Shown here one piece after another: positions 42,215 through 50,239 of a DNA stretch of 64,000 nt. This DNA comes from CAYNWT01 sp964450955 (GTDB taxonomy: Bacteria; Planctomycetota; Planctomycetia; Planctomycetales; Planctomycetaceae): assembly GCA_964450955.1 (NCBI GenBank), contig CAYVFI010000009.1, forward strand, positions 111,833-175,832. The letters run 5' to 3'. The stretch's first letter is position 1. Every line of letters begins with the position of its first letter. The notes beneath the pieces are model-generated. The model saw only the letters and a list, made by a program, of their open reading frames with translations. It made no database searches and had not been told where the DNA came from. A program made the translations under genes and the position numbers.

Positions 42215-42405
42215 TGCTTCAATCCGAAATCGGCATGCGTTGGTTCAACGGGCGTGATTGTTACCTAATAGTCTAACCTTGTCGAGCAGTTGTTGAGGCC
42301 CGATTTGGGTCAGTTAGGGTGGAACAGTGGGAAGTTGTTCTGATTCTGCAGCTGGGTTCTCGGTTCAGAGAATGGTACTGAGCCTGCCTGGAGGCCAGCT
42401 TGGTC

Positions 42406-43164
42406 TCAGCCAGCCCCAATCAGCGTCTGCAGCAGGTTGTCGTGGGGATGCGGATGTCCGACGTGTTGCCGGAAAGCTTCGCCGTACGCGACATCAATGC
42501 TGGCGCCCCGCTGACTGGCCCAACGCTTGCCTGCATCCATGTACTCGTCGATATCGTGCTGACGCCGCAACCACTCACGCTGCGACGCGTGACATGCCAG
42601 CATCTTCTGGCGAGTCTGGAAGGTCGTAGAAATGTCGATTACGAAGTCGGGTTCGATTGGGTTCCCGAAGTAGTCGGTTCCTCCGATCGGATCGACATAA
42701 TACAGGTAAGGCACCCGTTTGGGCGGCGGTGCCGGATTCCATTGCCTGGTTTTGTAATTAGGAACCGACGCGTTGAAGCAGGCGTCGCGAACCAGTCTGC
42801 TGGTGACTTCGTGGTCGGCCATGTAGTCGATGGGTGGCGCTGTGATGACAATATCCGGTTCCTGCTTCCGGATGAACTCAGTCACGCGGTGCCGGGAATC
42901 GTTGTCGAACACGATGGAAAGGTCACGAAACTCCAGGCAGGTGTAGTTGGCTTCAATGATATCTGCGGCCTGCTTAGCCTCCCGGCGGCGGACACTGGAA
43001 ATTGCGTCTGAGTCCAGTTGGTCGGAACCGCAGTCACCGGGAGTCATGGTTGCCATCGTAATTTTGTGACCTTGCTGGCTAAGCAAGACCAGTGTTCCGG
43101 CGCATTGGAACTCAATGTCGTCTGGATGGGCGTGGATGGCGAGAATTCGGCGTGGTTTGGGCAC
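42406..43164 (-). CDS. PIG-L family deacetylase
   Basis: Zinc-dependent N-acetylglucosaminyl deacetylase family (PIG-L/LmbE, as in bacillithiol and mycothiol synthesis). HAHPDD (residues 11-16) supplies metal ligands, TPGDCGS and the HEVTSRLVRDA block (second His ligand) follow. The length of 252 is typical. The sugar or thiol substrate is unknown; no bacillithiol genes are in the window. Confidence 0.92.
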   Translation of the reverse strand: MPKPRRILAIHAHPDDIEFQCAGTLVLLSQQGHKITMATMTPGDCGSDQLDSDAISSVRRREAKQAADIIEANYTCLEFRDLSIVFDNDSRHRVTEFIRKQEPDIVITAPPIDYMADHEVTSRLVRDACFNASVPNYKTRQWNPAPPPKRVPYLYYVDPIGGTDYFGNPIEPDFVIDISTTFQTRQKMLACHASQREWLRRQHDIDEYMDAGKRWASQRGASIDVAYGEAFRQHVGHPHPHDNLLQTLIGAG

Positions 43165-43290
43165 GATTTGGTTCCGTTGGTGATTTCGACGCCTTCAGTG
43201 TTATTCATCTTCACGAATTTGCCAGTGTGGACTACAAAACCAGCGTTAAACGAGCCCCGATTGCGGGACTTTCAAAGGATGGAGAGTCTG

Positions 43291-44574
43291 ATGCGTTGTC
43301 TTCGAAACACCTTGGTTCTGGCTGCTGCTGTGATGGCCGCTGGCTGCGGCAAGTCAGATGAAACTGCCCCTATCGCGGACGGTTCCGCGCTCGCCACTGA
43401 TGGAGGGGCTCAAACCGTTCCGCCTCCAGTGGCTTCAATTTCGAATCCCAGTGTTGGTTCAATGCAAACGCCATCTGGTGGGATGACGATGGAGCTTGCA
43501 GCCGGTTCCACGGATGCAGTTGATCAAGTGGATTCGCCTGAATGGGCATTGGAAGAAATCGCGCTGCTTAAGGCTGAACCGATTTCGGATGACCCGGCAA
43601 AAGTCGGCCAGCTTCGCCGGGAACGGAACTCCAAAATTATCGATTTGGCGACGAAGCTGATCTCTGAGACGCACGACGATCCAACGAAAGAAAAGTACTT
43701 CAACGACGCGGTTCGGCAACTTTTGGAAATGCGTCTGGAGATGGCATTGGCCGGTCAGCCCGACGATATTGATGCTCTGTTTGACGACGTGAAGAACCTT
43801 GATGAACGCGATCACAATTCGGTCGCTGCTGAAGAAGGAGCCTTCACACTGGTTCGATATGCACACGGGAATGCACAACGGTTTGCTGGTACTGAGCCGC
43901 GTTGGTTTCAGGAACTTTCACGCCAGGCGCGGCTTTATGCGGATGGCTATCCGAACCGAGCCGACCGAGCAGCACCGATTTTGTTTGCCGCGGCTCGAAG
44001 CTGTGAGATTCATTCGCCGAAGATGAAAGAACCGAAGATGCAGGCGAGTCTGCTTAATGAAGCGACGCTGTGCTACACGGCCCTTAAGGATCAGTTTCCA
44101 CAGGATCCTCAGGGACAGCGGGCGGTGGCGATCCTCAGACGATTGGGTCTTCGCGGGCAAGTTCTCGAACAGTTTGCCGGACCAACCCTGGATGGTAAGT
44201 ACGCTCGCATTGAACAGTTGCGTGGCAAGACAGCCGCGACTGTGATCGTGTTCTGGTCTTCTGAGAATGAAGAGTTTCAAAAGAACGTTGATCAGTTAGT
44301 GAGTACTGTGCGAAAGCACAGAGGTGCCTATCTGCTGGGAGTGAACCTGGACATTGACGAACTGGATGTGAAGGCTTTCCTTTCGCAGCACAAAATGCCC
44401 GGTAAACAATTGTTTTTTGCTGAGGGTAAGAGGCGGTGGGACAACCCCATCGTAACTTACTGGGGTATTGTCGATATTCCGACTGTTTGGGTTCTGGACC
44501 GGGATGGCAAGGTTGTCAGTACTGATGTCTCAATTGCCGACCTCGACGCTCTTTTGGCGAAAACTGTCCGCTGA
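43291..44574 (+). CDS. Thioredoxin-fold (TlpA-like) lipoprotein
   Basis: The ATG at 43291 is chosen because GGAG lies seven bases upstream and the protein then starts with a lipoprotein signal ending in VMAAGC (Cys about residue 18). The ORF from 43018 adds about 90 non-homologous residues. The first 270 residues are helical and variable, with AEEGAFTLVRYAHGN and similar segments. The C-terminal domain (about 285-425) looks like a TlpA/AhpC-type thioredoxin fold (GPTLDGKYARIEQLRGKTAATVIVFW), but the usual CxxC after W is SSEN, so it lacks the redox cysteines. A binding or structural role is more likely than disulfide chemistry. Confidence 0.82.
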   Translation: MRCLRNTLVLAAAVMAAGCGKSDETAPIADGSALATDGGAQTVPPPVASISNPSVGSMQTPSGGMTMELAAGSTDAVDQVDSPEWALEEIALLKAEPISDDPAKVGQLRRERNSKIIDLATKLISETHDDPTKEKYFNDAVRQLLEMRLEMALAGQPDDIDALFDDVKNLDERDHNSVAAEEGAFTLVRYAHGNAQRFAGTEPRWFQELSRQARLYADGYPNRADRAAPILFAAARSCEIHSPKMKEPKMQASLLNEATLCYTALKDQFPQDPQGQRAVAILRRLGLRGQVLEQFAGPTLDGKYARIEQLRGKTAATVIVFWSSENEEFQKNVDQLVSTVRKHRGAYLLGVNLDIDELDVKAFLSQHKMPGKQLFFAEGKRRWDNPIVTYWGIVDIPTVWVLDRDGKVVSTDVSIADLDALLAKTVR

Positions 44575-44615
44575 CGGGCGGAAAACGAGCAAGTGGTTCG
44601 AAAATCGCTATGATC

Positions 44616-44636
44616 TGTCTACAGTCTAGATAGACA
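44616..44636. promoter_or_regulatory. Inverted repeat upstream of the lexA-like gene
   Basis: TGTCTA (44616-44621) and TAGACA (44631-44636) form a dyad with a 9-bp spacer, about 145 bp upstream of the start. It could be a regulator site. Confidence 0.4.
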
Positions 44637-44700
44637 ACCGGATACGCAGGATTCGTCCAGATCCATTGCGTTCAGTTCTACCTCAGGGGTAGGTCTTGCA

Positions 44701-44728
44701 TTGACTGTAAACAGTCGTATATTAGAAT
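44701..44728 (+). promoter_or_regulatory. Promoter of the lexA-like gene with an overlapping dyad
   Basis: TTGACT (44701-44706) and TAGAAT (44723-44728), 16 bp apart, each match the consensus at 5 of 6 bases. The dyad GACTGT-AA-ACAGTC (44703-44716) overlaps the -35 element and spacer, a good place for autorepression by the LexA-like protein. The centre differs from the long AT-rich spacer of the E. coli SOS box. Confidence 0.55.
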
Positions 44729-44780
44729 TTCGTAAGACGTAATATTCAATTTTGTCCACCAACGCTCGGGGGAGTTTGAC

Positions 44781-45368
44781 GTGGTATTGGAAGAGAAAAG
44801 GCCTGCGCTCACGCAACGGCAAAGTGACATTTATGAGTTCCTCAAGGACAAGATCCTGAATCGCGGGTACGGACCTACTGTCAGGGAAATTGGGAACCAC
44901 TTCGGTATCCGATCGCCGAATGGTGTCATGTGCCATCTCAAGGCTTTGGAAAAGAAAGGCCTGATCACTCGCGAATCTCACATGTCGCGTGCGATCCAGC
45001 TTTCTGATTCACCTCACAATCGCCTGAGTTTGCCTTTTGCCGGCAAGCTTGTGGATGGTCAAAAAATCGTCGAGGGTGAGGATGCTGAGCGCAGCGACTT
45101 CGCAGATCTGTTTTCTGCTGAGGGCAACTGCTGCGTAACGGCAGGAACCAGCTACCCCACGATACGTGTTTCCGAAGGCGACAACCTGGTCGTTGATCGA
45201 AACAGCGTGGCAGAGGACGGCAACACTGTTGTGATCGTCGATGGTTCCGGTAACGCCAGGATTTGTCGCCAGGCAGGCGATAAGTTTGAAAGCCTGTCAG
45301 GCGAAGGCACGCTAAACGGACAAAACCGAGTCCTTGGTGTCGTCGTTGGTGTTGTTCGCCGAATCTGA
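44781..45368 (+). CDS. LexA-like repressor without the autocleavage residues
   Basis: The N-terminal winged helix is standard LexA (ALTQRQSDIYEFL, GPTVREIGNHFGIRSPNGVMCHLKALEKKGLI), and the C-terminal S24-type dimerisation domain is present. GTG start at 44781 with GGGGGAG six bases upstream. Aligned with E. coli LexA, the nucleophile Ser is kept (S124), but the scissile Ala-Gly reads Asp-Gly (D92-G93) and the catalytic Lys region (VTVKRL) reads ARICRQ with no Lys near residue 162. It should therefore not self-cleave in response to RecA and may be a constitutive or differently controlled repressor. It has its own promoter and terminator. Confidence 0.88.
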   Translation: MVLEEKRPALTQRQSDIYEFLKDKILNRGYGPTVREIGNHFGIRSPNGVMCHLKALEKKGLITRESHMSRAIQLSDSPHNRLSLPFAGKLVDGQKIVEGEDAERSDFADLFSAEGNCCVTAGTSYPTIRVSEGDNLVVDRNSVAEDGNTVVIVDGSGNARICRQAGDKFESLSGEGTLNGQNRVLGVVVGVVRRI

Positions 45369-45394
45369 TTTCGTCAGGTCGATAGAATTTAAGA

Positions 45395-45426
45395 AGCACG
45401 CATGCGTGAGTATGCGTGCTTTTTTT
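45395..45426 (+). terminator. Rho-independent terminator after the lexA-like gene
   Basis: AGCACGCAT (45395-45403) pairs perfectly with ATGCGTGCT (45412-45420) around an 8-nt loop and is followed by a run of seven T residues. The rest of 45369-45669 holds nothing recognised. Confidence 0.93.
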
Positions 45427-45669
45427 ACGCGATGAAATCGTTTCTGCGCCTGGCTTTCCACCAAGCGTTCAGCAGCTTGTGCCCGACGCTTCCGCACGCG
45501 TGAGTCAATCAAAGTCGTCGGCCCACCATTTACAGAAGTCAGTGGTGCACGTGGCGCGAAGCATTCGCATCGGATTGGCCGGCGTTCAGTGCCCACCTCT
45601 CGTGAGCAGCGATCCGCGATTTAGTCCTGCTGACGGCGGTCGTGCCGGTGGAACCGTCAGCCGGTCATC

Positions 45670-47052
45670 TTAACCGGCCACGCGGGTCTGGTACTGATTC
45701 AGCTTGTTGTATAGCGTCTTCAGCGCGATGCCCAGCTCTTTGGCGGTCTTTGGTTTGTCGCCCTGATGCTTATCCAGGACATGATGGATCATTTCCATTT
45801 CCATCTCTCGGAGTGTCTTTTCCTGCGAGCCAAACTGCACGCTGTCCTCACCGGTGGCTGAGGCCCCTCGGGTGACACTGGCTGGTAGATCTTCTGCTCG
45901 CACGGTTTCCCCGTCGGACAGAATTACGGCGTGTTCAAGAGCGTTTGCGAGTTCTCTGACGTTACCCGACCAGGTGTGGTTGCTTAGCAGTTCCAGCGCT
46001 TCCGGTGAGACGAAGCCTTCGGGCACGCTGGCTCGGCGGAGGTGTCTGGCGATTAGGAATCGGGCCAGTTGAGGGATGTCTTCCTTGCGTTCTCTGAGCG
46101 GCGGCAGGTGAATCTCAAACGTGTTGACTCGGAAAAATAAGTCTTCGCGGAACGTGCCTTCGTTAACCATCTCCTGCAGGTCGCGGTTTGTCGCGCAGAC
46201 GACTCTCACGTCCACGGTGAACGCTTCATTTTCACCAACACGCCTCACCTCACCGGATTCAAGGAACCGCAGCAGCTTGACCTGCATGGACTTGTCCAGC
46301 TCACCAAGTTCGTCAAGAAACAGTGTTCCACCGTTCGCCACTTCGAACAGTCCCTTGCGGTGTGTGTCAGCACCGGTGAACGCACCCTTCTTGTGGCCGA
46401 AGAATTCGCTTTCCACCAGGTTTTCGGGCAACGCTCCACAGTTAACGGCTACGAACGGCGCGTTGACGCGTTCGCTTTGATCGTGGACCCGTTTGGCGAC
46501 CAGTTCTTTTCCGGTTCCGGTTTCGCCGAGAACCAGAACAGTTGATTCAGTCGGCGCGATTTTTTCGATGAGCTTTTGAACGCGTTGCATGGGGGCACTG
46601 GTGCCGACGATGTCAGTCTTTCCCTGCACTTGTTCAAGGCGGTTTTCGAGAGCGATGGTTTTGTGCTGCATCTCGCGCTTTTCCGCGATGCGCTGTAGCA
46701 CGCTGGCGATTTCGAAAAGCCGACATGGTTTCGGCAGAAAATCATACGCTCCCAGTCGCAGGGCCTGGATCGCATCGTCCATGCTGCCATGACCGGTGCT
46801 GATGACAAATTCTGTCTCGGGTGAGATGTTTCGAAGTTGCTCGACCACTTCCCAGCCGCTGAGCCCCGGCATGCGCAGGTCAATGATGGCGGCGTCGAAG
46901 GTGTGGTCTTCGAGAGCCTTGATGGCGTCGTGGCCGTTCTCGCAAATCGTTGCGTCGTGCCCCATCCTGGGCAGCTCCAGACGCATCATGCTGGCGATTG
47001 ATTCTTCGTCATCAACAAAAAGGACACGAAGTTTGTGTTTGGTCGAAGTCAA
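45670..47052 (-). CDS. NtrC-family sigma-54-dependent response regulator
   Basis: Receiver domain (about 8-120) with the acidic pair VDDEES and phospho-acceptor D58 in IIDLRMPG, a sigma-54 AAA+ domain with Walker A GETGTGKE and the GAFTGAD loop that contacts sigma-54, and a C-terminal Fis-type helix-turn-helix (KTAKELGIALKTLYNKL). It remodels sigma-54 RNA polymerase at its target promoters after phosphorylation. The probable partner kinase is the histidine kinase at 48092-49705; only miaE lies between them. Confidence 0.95.
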   Translation of the reverse strand: MTSTKHKLRVLFVDDEESIASMMRLELPRMGHDATICENGHDAIKALEDHTFDAAIIDLRMPGLSGWEVVEQLRNISPETEFVISTGHGSMDDAIQALRLGAYDFLPKPCRLFEIASVLQRIAEKREMQHKTIALENRLEQVQGKTDIVGTSAPMQRVQKLIEKIAPTESTVLVLGETGTGKELVAKRVHDQSERVNAPFVAVNCGALPENLVESEFFGHKKGAFTGADTHRKGLFEVANGGTLFLDELGELDKSMQVKLLRFLESGEVRRVGENEAFTVDVRVVCATNRDLQEMVNEGTFREDLFFRVNTFEIHLPPLRERKEDIPQLARFLIARHLRRASVPEGFVSPEALELLSNHTWSGNVRELANALEHAVILSDGETVRAEDLPASVTRGASATGEDSVQFGSQEKTLREMEMEMIHHVLDKHQGDKPKTAKELGIALKTLYNKLNQYQTRVAG

Positions 47053-47458
47053 AGCCGGCTCCCTGGCGTGAAGTTCAACATCCTTGTCGAACCGAAGACG
47101 AAGGCGGGTGGCCCACGTCGAGGTGATTTAGCGGCAGATCTTGCAGCCAAACCTGTATGAGACCGGGTTGATAGCAGATTTTACAAAAACACGTCAACGT
47201 GTGTCTGGGGCGGGAAAAGTAAGCAATTTGTGGGGTTCACTCGCCCTCCCGGGACTCTTCACCTGGCCAAAACCCCGCAACAGGCGGCTCTGAGAGTGGT
47301 GAGGTTCATAGCGTCCACTTCTTTGGAATTTTGAGAAGCCGAATTCGTGTGGTTGGTATAAATGATCAGTGTCTCATTCGGACTCGGTGGCCCTGCCCTT
47401 CCACTCGCAGCAGGTTTAGCATCCAATCGGGCTGATCTTTTCGAATTACGGATTCATC
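47053..47458. other. Intergenic region between divergent genes
   Basis: This stretch of about 400 bp separates the sigma-54 regulator and miaE and should hold both promoters. A short dyad ACACGT-CA-ACGTGT lies at 47189-47202. I see no gene or RNA here. Confidence 0.4.
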
Positions 47459-48034
47459 ATGCTGCACCTCCAATCCGCATCCTCCGAACGCTGGCTCAGC
47501 CAGGTCGACGAACATCTCGATCTAATCCTTATCGATCACGCGCACTGTGAACAGAAAGCCGCGGGCGTCGCGATGGGGTTGATGTTTGATTACGTGGAAA
47601 ACGAAGAACTGTGCGTTCAGATGACCGAGATCATCAACGAGGAACTTGAACACTTCCACATGGTTTTGGAGGTTCTCAAGAGCCGTTCCATCCGCTTCCG
47701 CCGAATCAAGCCGGGCACCTATGGTGGGAAGATGAAACACCTGGCGGGAAAGCAGGAACCTGACAGAGCCGTCGATCGTCTACTGGTCGCCAGCCTGATT
47801 GAAGCTCGCAGCTGCGAACGGTTTGTGTTGCTGAGAGACCATTTGGAGGATCAGCAGTTGGTCGATTTCTACGGCAGTCTGTACGAGTCTGAGGCGCGGC
47901 ATCACACGACGTATGTTCGGCTTGCTCGACACTACGCGCCGGCGGAACAGGTGACGGTTCGGTTGGATGAACTGGCCGCGGACGAAGCAAAGATTATCGA
48001 GGCCGGTTGCGACCTGCCGCGGATGCATAGCTAA
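47459..48034 (+). CDS. miaE: tRNA-(ms2io6A)-hydroxylase-like protein MiaE
   Basis: Non-heme di-iron ferritin-like enzyme that hydroxylates the isopentenyl group of ms2i6A37 in tRNAs reading U-starting codons. DHAHCEQKAAG (about residue 26), NEELEHFHMVL, EARSCERF and ESEARHHTTYV supply the carboxylate and His di-iron ligands. The length (191 residues) is typical. MiaA and MiaB are not in the window. Confidence 0.9.
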   Translation: MLHLQSASSERWLSQVDEHLDLILIDHAHCEQKAAGVAMGLMFDYVENEELCVQMTEIINEELEHFHMVLEVLKSRSIRFRRIKPGTYGGKMKHLAGKQEPDRAVDRLLVASLIEARSCERFVLLRDHLEDQQLVDFYGSLYESEARHHTTYVRLARHYAPAEQVTVRLDELAADEAKIIEAGCDLPRMHS

Positions 48035-48091
48035 GTAGGCGTTACGCGACCGTTAGTGATGGCTCAGCAGCATGGGCGTTGCGACCTTCAA

Positions 48092-49705
48092 TCAGGCTGC
48101 GTCTGATTGAACCGCGCGGCGTGGCAGGCGGACTCTAAACAGGCTGCCATGGCCGATGCCGTCGCTGCTGACCTCGATGGTGCCTTCGTGGTCTTTGACG
48201 ATGCGGTCGGTAATGGACAGGCCAAGTCCGGTTCCCCCGCCGTCGCGCCGCTGCGTGAAGAACGGTTCGAACAGATTATCCTGAACTTCCTGAGTCATGC
48301 CGCAACCATTGTCTTCGAATTCCATAACCACGAAGTCAATTTGGTCTGTGATGCGAATCTCAAGTCGGCCGCCGGATTCCATGGATTCCAGCGCGTTCGC
48401 GACAAGGTTCAGAACAACCTGCTGCATCTGAGATGGATTGATTTCCACAACCGCTGCGGTACTTCTGGCGAATACGATTTCTCGATCGCGATACTTGCTT
48501 AGGTGACCGACCAATTCCAGAACCTCGTCCACGATTCTGACCAGGTTAGTGGCCGAACGCGTGTCATCGCCCTTGCGTGCGAAGTCCTTCAGCATAGATG
48601 TGATTCTGCTACAGCGATCCGATTGCCGCTGAATCATTTTCAGATACTCGCGTACGGCTGAAACGTCGGATTCGGGCGCCCCTTCCGTCATCCCCGGCAG
48701 TCGTTCCTGCAAAGACTCCGCGGCGCCCATGATTGCATGCAGTGGGTTGTTGATCTCGTGGGAAACGCCGGCGGCGATGAAACCGACGTCAGCAAGTCGT
48801 TCAGATCGAACCAACTGCCGGCTGCGTTCTTCCACCTGGTTTTCGAGCTCCACTTCGGCTTCCTGGAACCGCCCCGTCATCATGTTAAACGCGCCAGCCA
48901 GTTCGGCCATTTCTTCAGGCCAATGAACATTAATCCGATAAGTAAACTCACGCTGCGCGACTCGTCGGGCTCCTCGGACGACTTCCGTAATCGGGTTCGA
49001 GATGCCGCGGTACCCGAAGTACACCAGCAGCAGGTATAGCCCGACTGCCAGGCCCGTGATGCAGGCAACGATGATGACCAGCCGGTGATACCGCAGGCGG
49101 CTGCGCTGGAGCGGCACCTTCACAGTATCGCTAAGCTGCGGAAGGTGTTCGATCTGTGCGAACATTCCCTGGACGCTGCTCAGCAGGTCGCGGCGAGTTT
49201 CGTCGTGATTGATACCAACCAAACCCGTGCCCGGCGCAGCGGCGTCTGCTTTTAGTAATCGGATGCCGCGTTCCAGGCGTCCCAGTAGTTGGTTGTTGGT
49301 GTGGCCACTGAGTGTCTGGCGGGCACCGGGTAAGTCTTCGGTGAGCCGTCGAAAGTTGGACAGGCTTTTCTCAACCTCATCAGCGGTCTGCAGAAACGCA
49401 AGCCGTTGGGCTACCTGTGCCTTTTGGTTTAGCGACTGATTCTCAAGGGGTGCGAACAGGCGGCTGAAGTCGTAAGCGAGCTCAGACTTTCGCGGCATCT
49501 TGTTGACGGCGTAGTCCAGGTCGCTGATGGCGTGATTGTAGCGGAACAGGCTGATCAGGCTTGTGGCTGCGAGACCCAGCAGCATGATTAGGCCAGCGGT
49601 TGCCCCGAGGGTAATTGCGTTTTTAATACTTTTCGGTCGCAGTCGCATCCGGCTGGCTTTCTGCATCTGCCCGCCAATGTGGGCATCAGAAAAGGGTGAT
49701 TCCAT
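48092..49705 (-). CDS. Membrane-bound sensor histidine kinase with HAMP domain
   Basis: Membrane helices near residues 33-52 and 212-232 bracket a periplasmic region (about 55-210) with no known sensor fold. HAMP follows (GISNPITEVVRGARRVAQREF), then a coiled coil, the phospho-acceptor His in VSHEINNPLHAIMG and the HATPase domain (NLVANALESM, DNGCGM, GGGTGLGLSI). The NtrB/AtoS-like form suits a sigma-54 regulator partner, most likely the one at 45670-47052. A later ATG at 49666 is also possible. Confidence 0.93.
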   Translation of the reverse strand: MESPFSDAHIGGQMQKASRMRLRPKSIKNAITLGATAGLIMLLGLAATSLISLFRYNHAISDLDYAVNKMPRKSELAYDFSRLFAPLENQSLNQKAQVAQRLAFLQTADEVEKSLSNFRRLTEDLPGARQTLSGHTNNQLLGRLERGIRLLKADAAAPGTGLVGINHDETRRDLLSSVQGMFAQIEHLPQLSDTVKVPLQRSRLRYHRLVIIVACITGLAVGLYLLLVYFGYRGISNPITEVVRGARRVAQREFTYRINVHWPEEMAELAGAFNMMTGRFQEAEVELENQVEERSRQLVRSERLADVGFIAAGVSHEINNPLHAIMGAAESLQERLPGMTEGAPESDVSAVREYLKMIQRQSDRCSRITSMLKDFARKGDDTRSATNLVRIVDEVLELVGHLSKYRDREIVFARSTAAVVEINPSQMQQVVLNLVANALESMESGGRLEIRITDQIDFVVMEFEDNGCGMTQEVQDNLFEPFFTQRRDGGGTGLGLSITDRIVKDHEGTIEVSSDGIGHGSLFRVRLPRRAVQSDAA

Positions 49706-49931
49706 TCACCGGCTTAGGATCACATCATGCGGTCAGCCGGGCCCACAATTTAGCAGCGGCAGGAATTGCCGAAAAGCCCGTTCGCGGACTTGTTGGGGCG
49801 GCAGCGATCGTGGACCGCACGATTGGCTGGGGTCGCCGGCGGGCATCTGGCAAAGTGCCCAAATTGCGGTAAATGTGGTGCTGAGGTGTCGCGGAGAGAA
49901 GAAAGCCCACTGTGGCTGTCGCAACCGGTAC

Positions 49932-50207
49932 TTAGTCTGTCAGGCGACTGGCCAGCTGGCTGACGGCGTCATGAAACCGGACGTCGTGAATCCGCATGTA
50001 GAACGCGATTGAATCTCCGGCCAATTCGCAGGGATAGCAAGCCCACGTGTTTTGGCTTCGGTTCAAACGCAGGGCTGGTTTGGAATCACAGTGAAACGGG
50101 CAAATGCCCTGCCCGTCCGTGTTGAGGTTAACCGTTTCGCTAACCACGTCGCGGATTGGTATTTCGTTCCGAATTCGTTGGGCCAGCTGATGGGTGTTCT
50201 CGTCCAT
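49932..50207 (-). CDS. Stand-alone CHC2 zinc-finger domain (DnaG-type)
   Basis: The protein consists of little more than the DnaG primase N-terminal zinc finger: RIRNEIPIRDVVSETVNL, CPFHCDSKPALRL, then CYPCELAGDSIAFYMRIHDVRFHDAVSQLA. The metal ligands are CPFH and CYPC. No TOPRIM or polymerase domain follows. The ATG at 50207 (preceded by AAGGAG) is preferred to a TTG at 50219. It starts 32 bp after the PP2C gene on the same strand. It may bind single-stranded DNA or a replication protein. Confidence 0.82.
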   Translation of the reverse strand: MDENTHQLAQRIRNEIPIRDVVSETVNLNTDGQGICPFHCDSKPALRLNRSQNTWACYPCELAGDSIAFYMRIHDVRFHDAVSQLASRLTD

Positions 50208-50239
50208 GGCTCCTTGCAAATAGCCTGGCTACGTCACGA

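Noticed and set aside
42400..43011. A 203-codon plus-strand frame opposite the PIG-L deacetylase gene
   Set aside because: It is a shadow of the deacetylase, which has the HPDD motif and normal length.
44703..44716. A canonical E. coli SOS box
   Set aside because: CTGT and ACAG are separated by only two bases, not the eight of the E. coli box.
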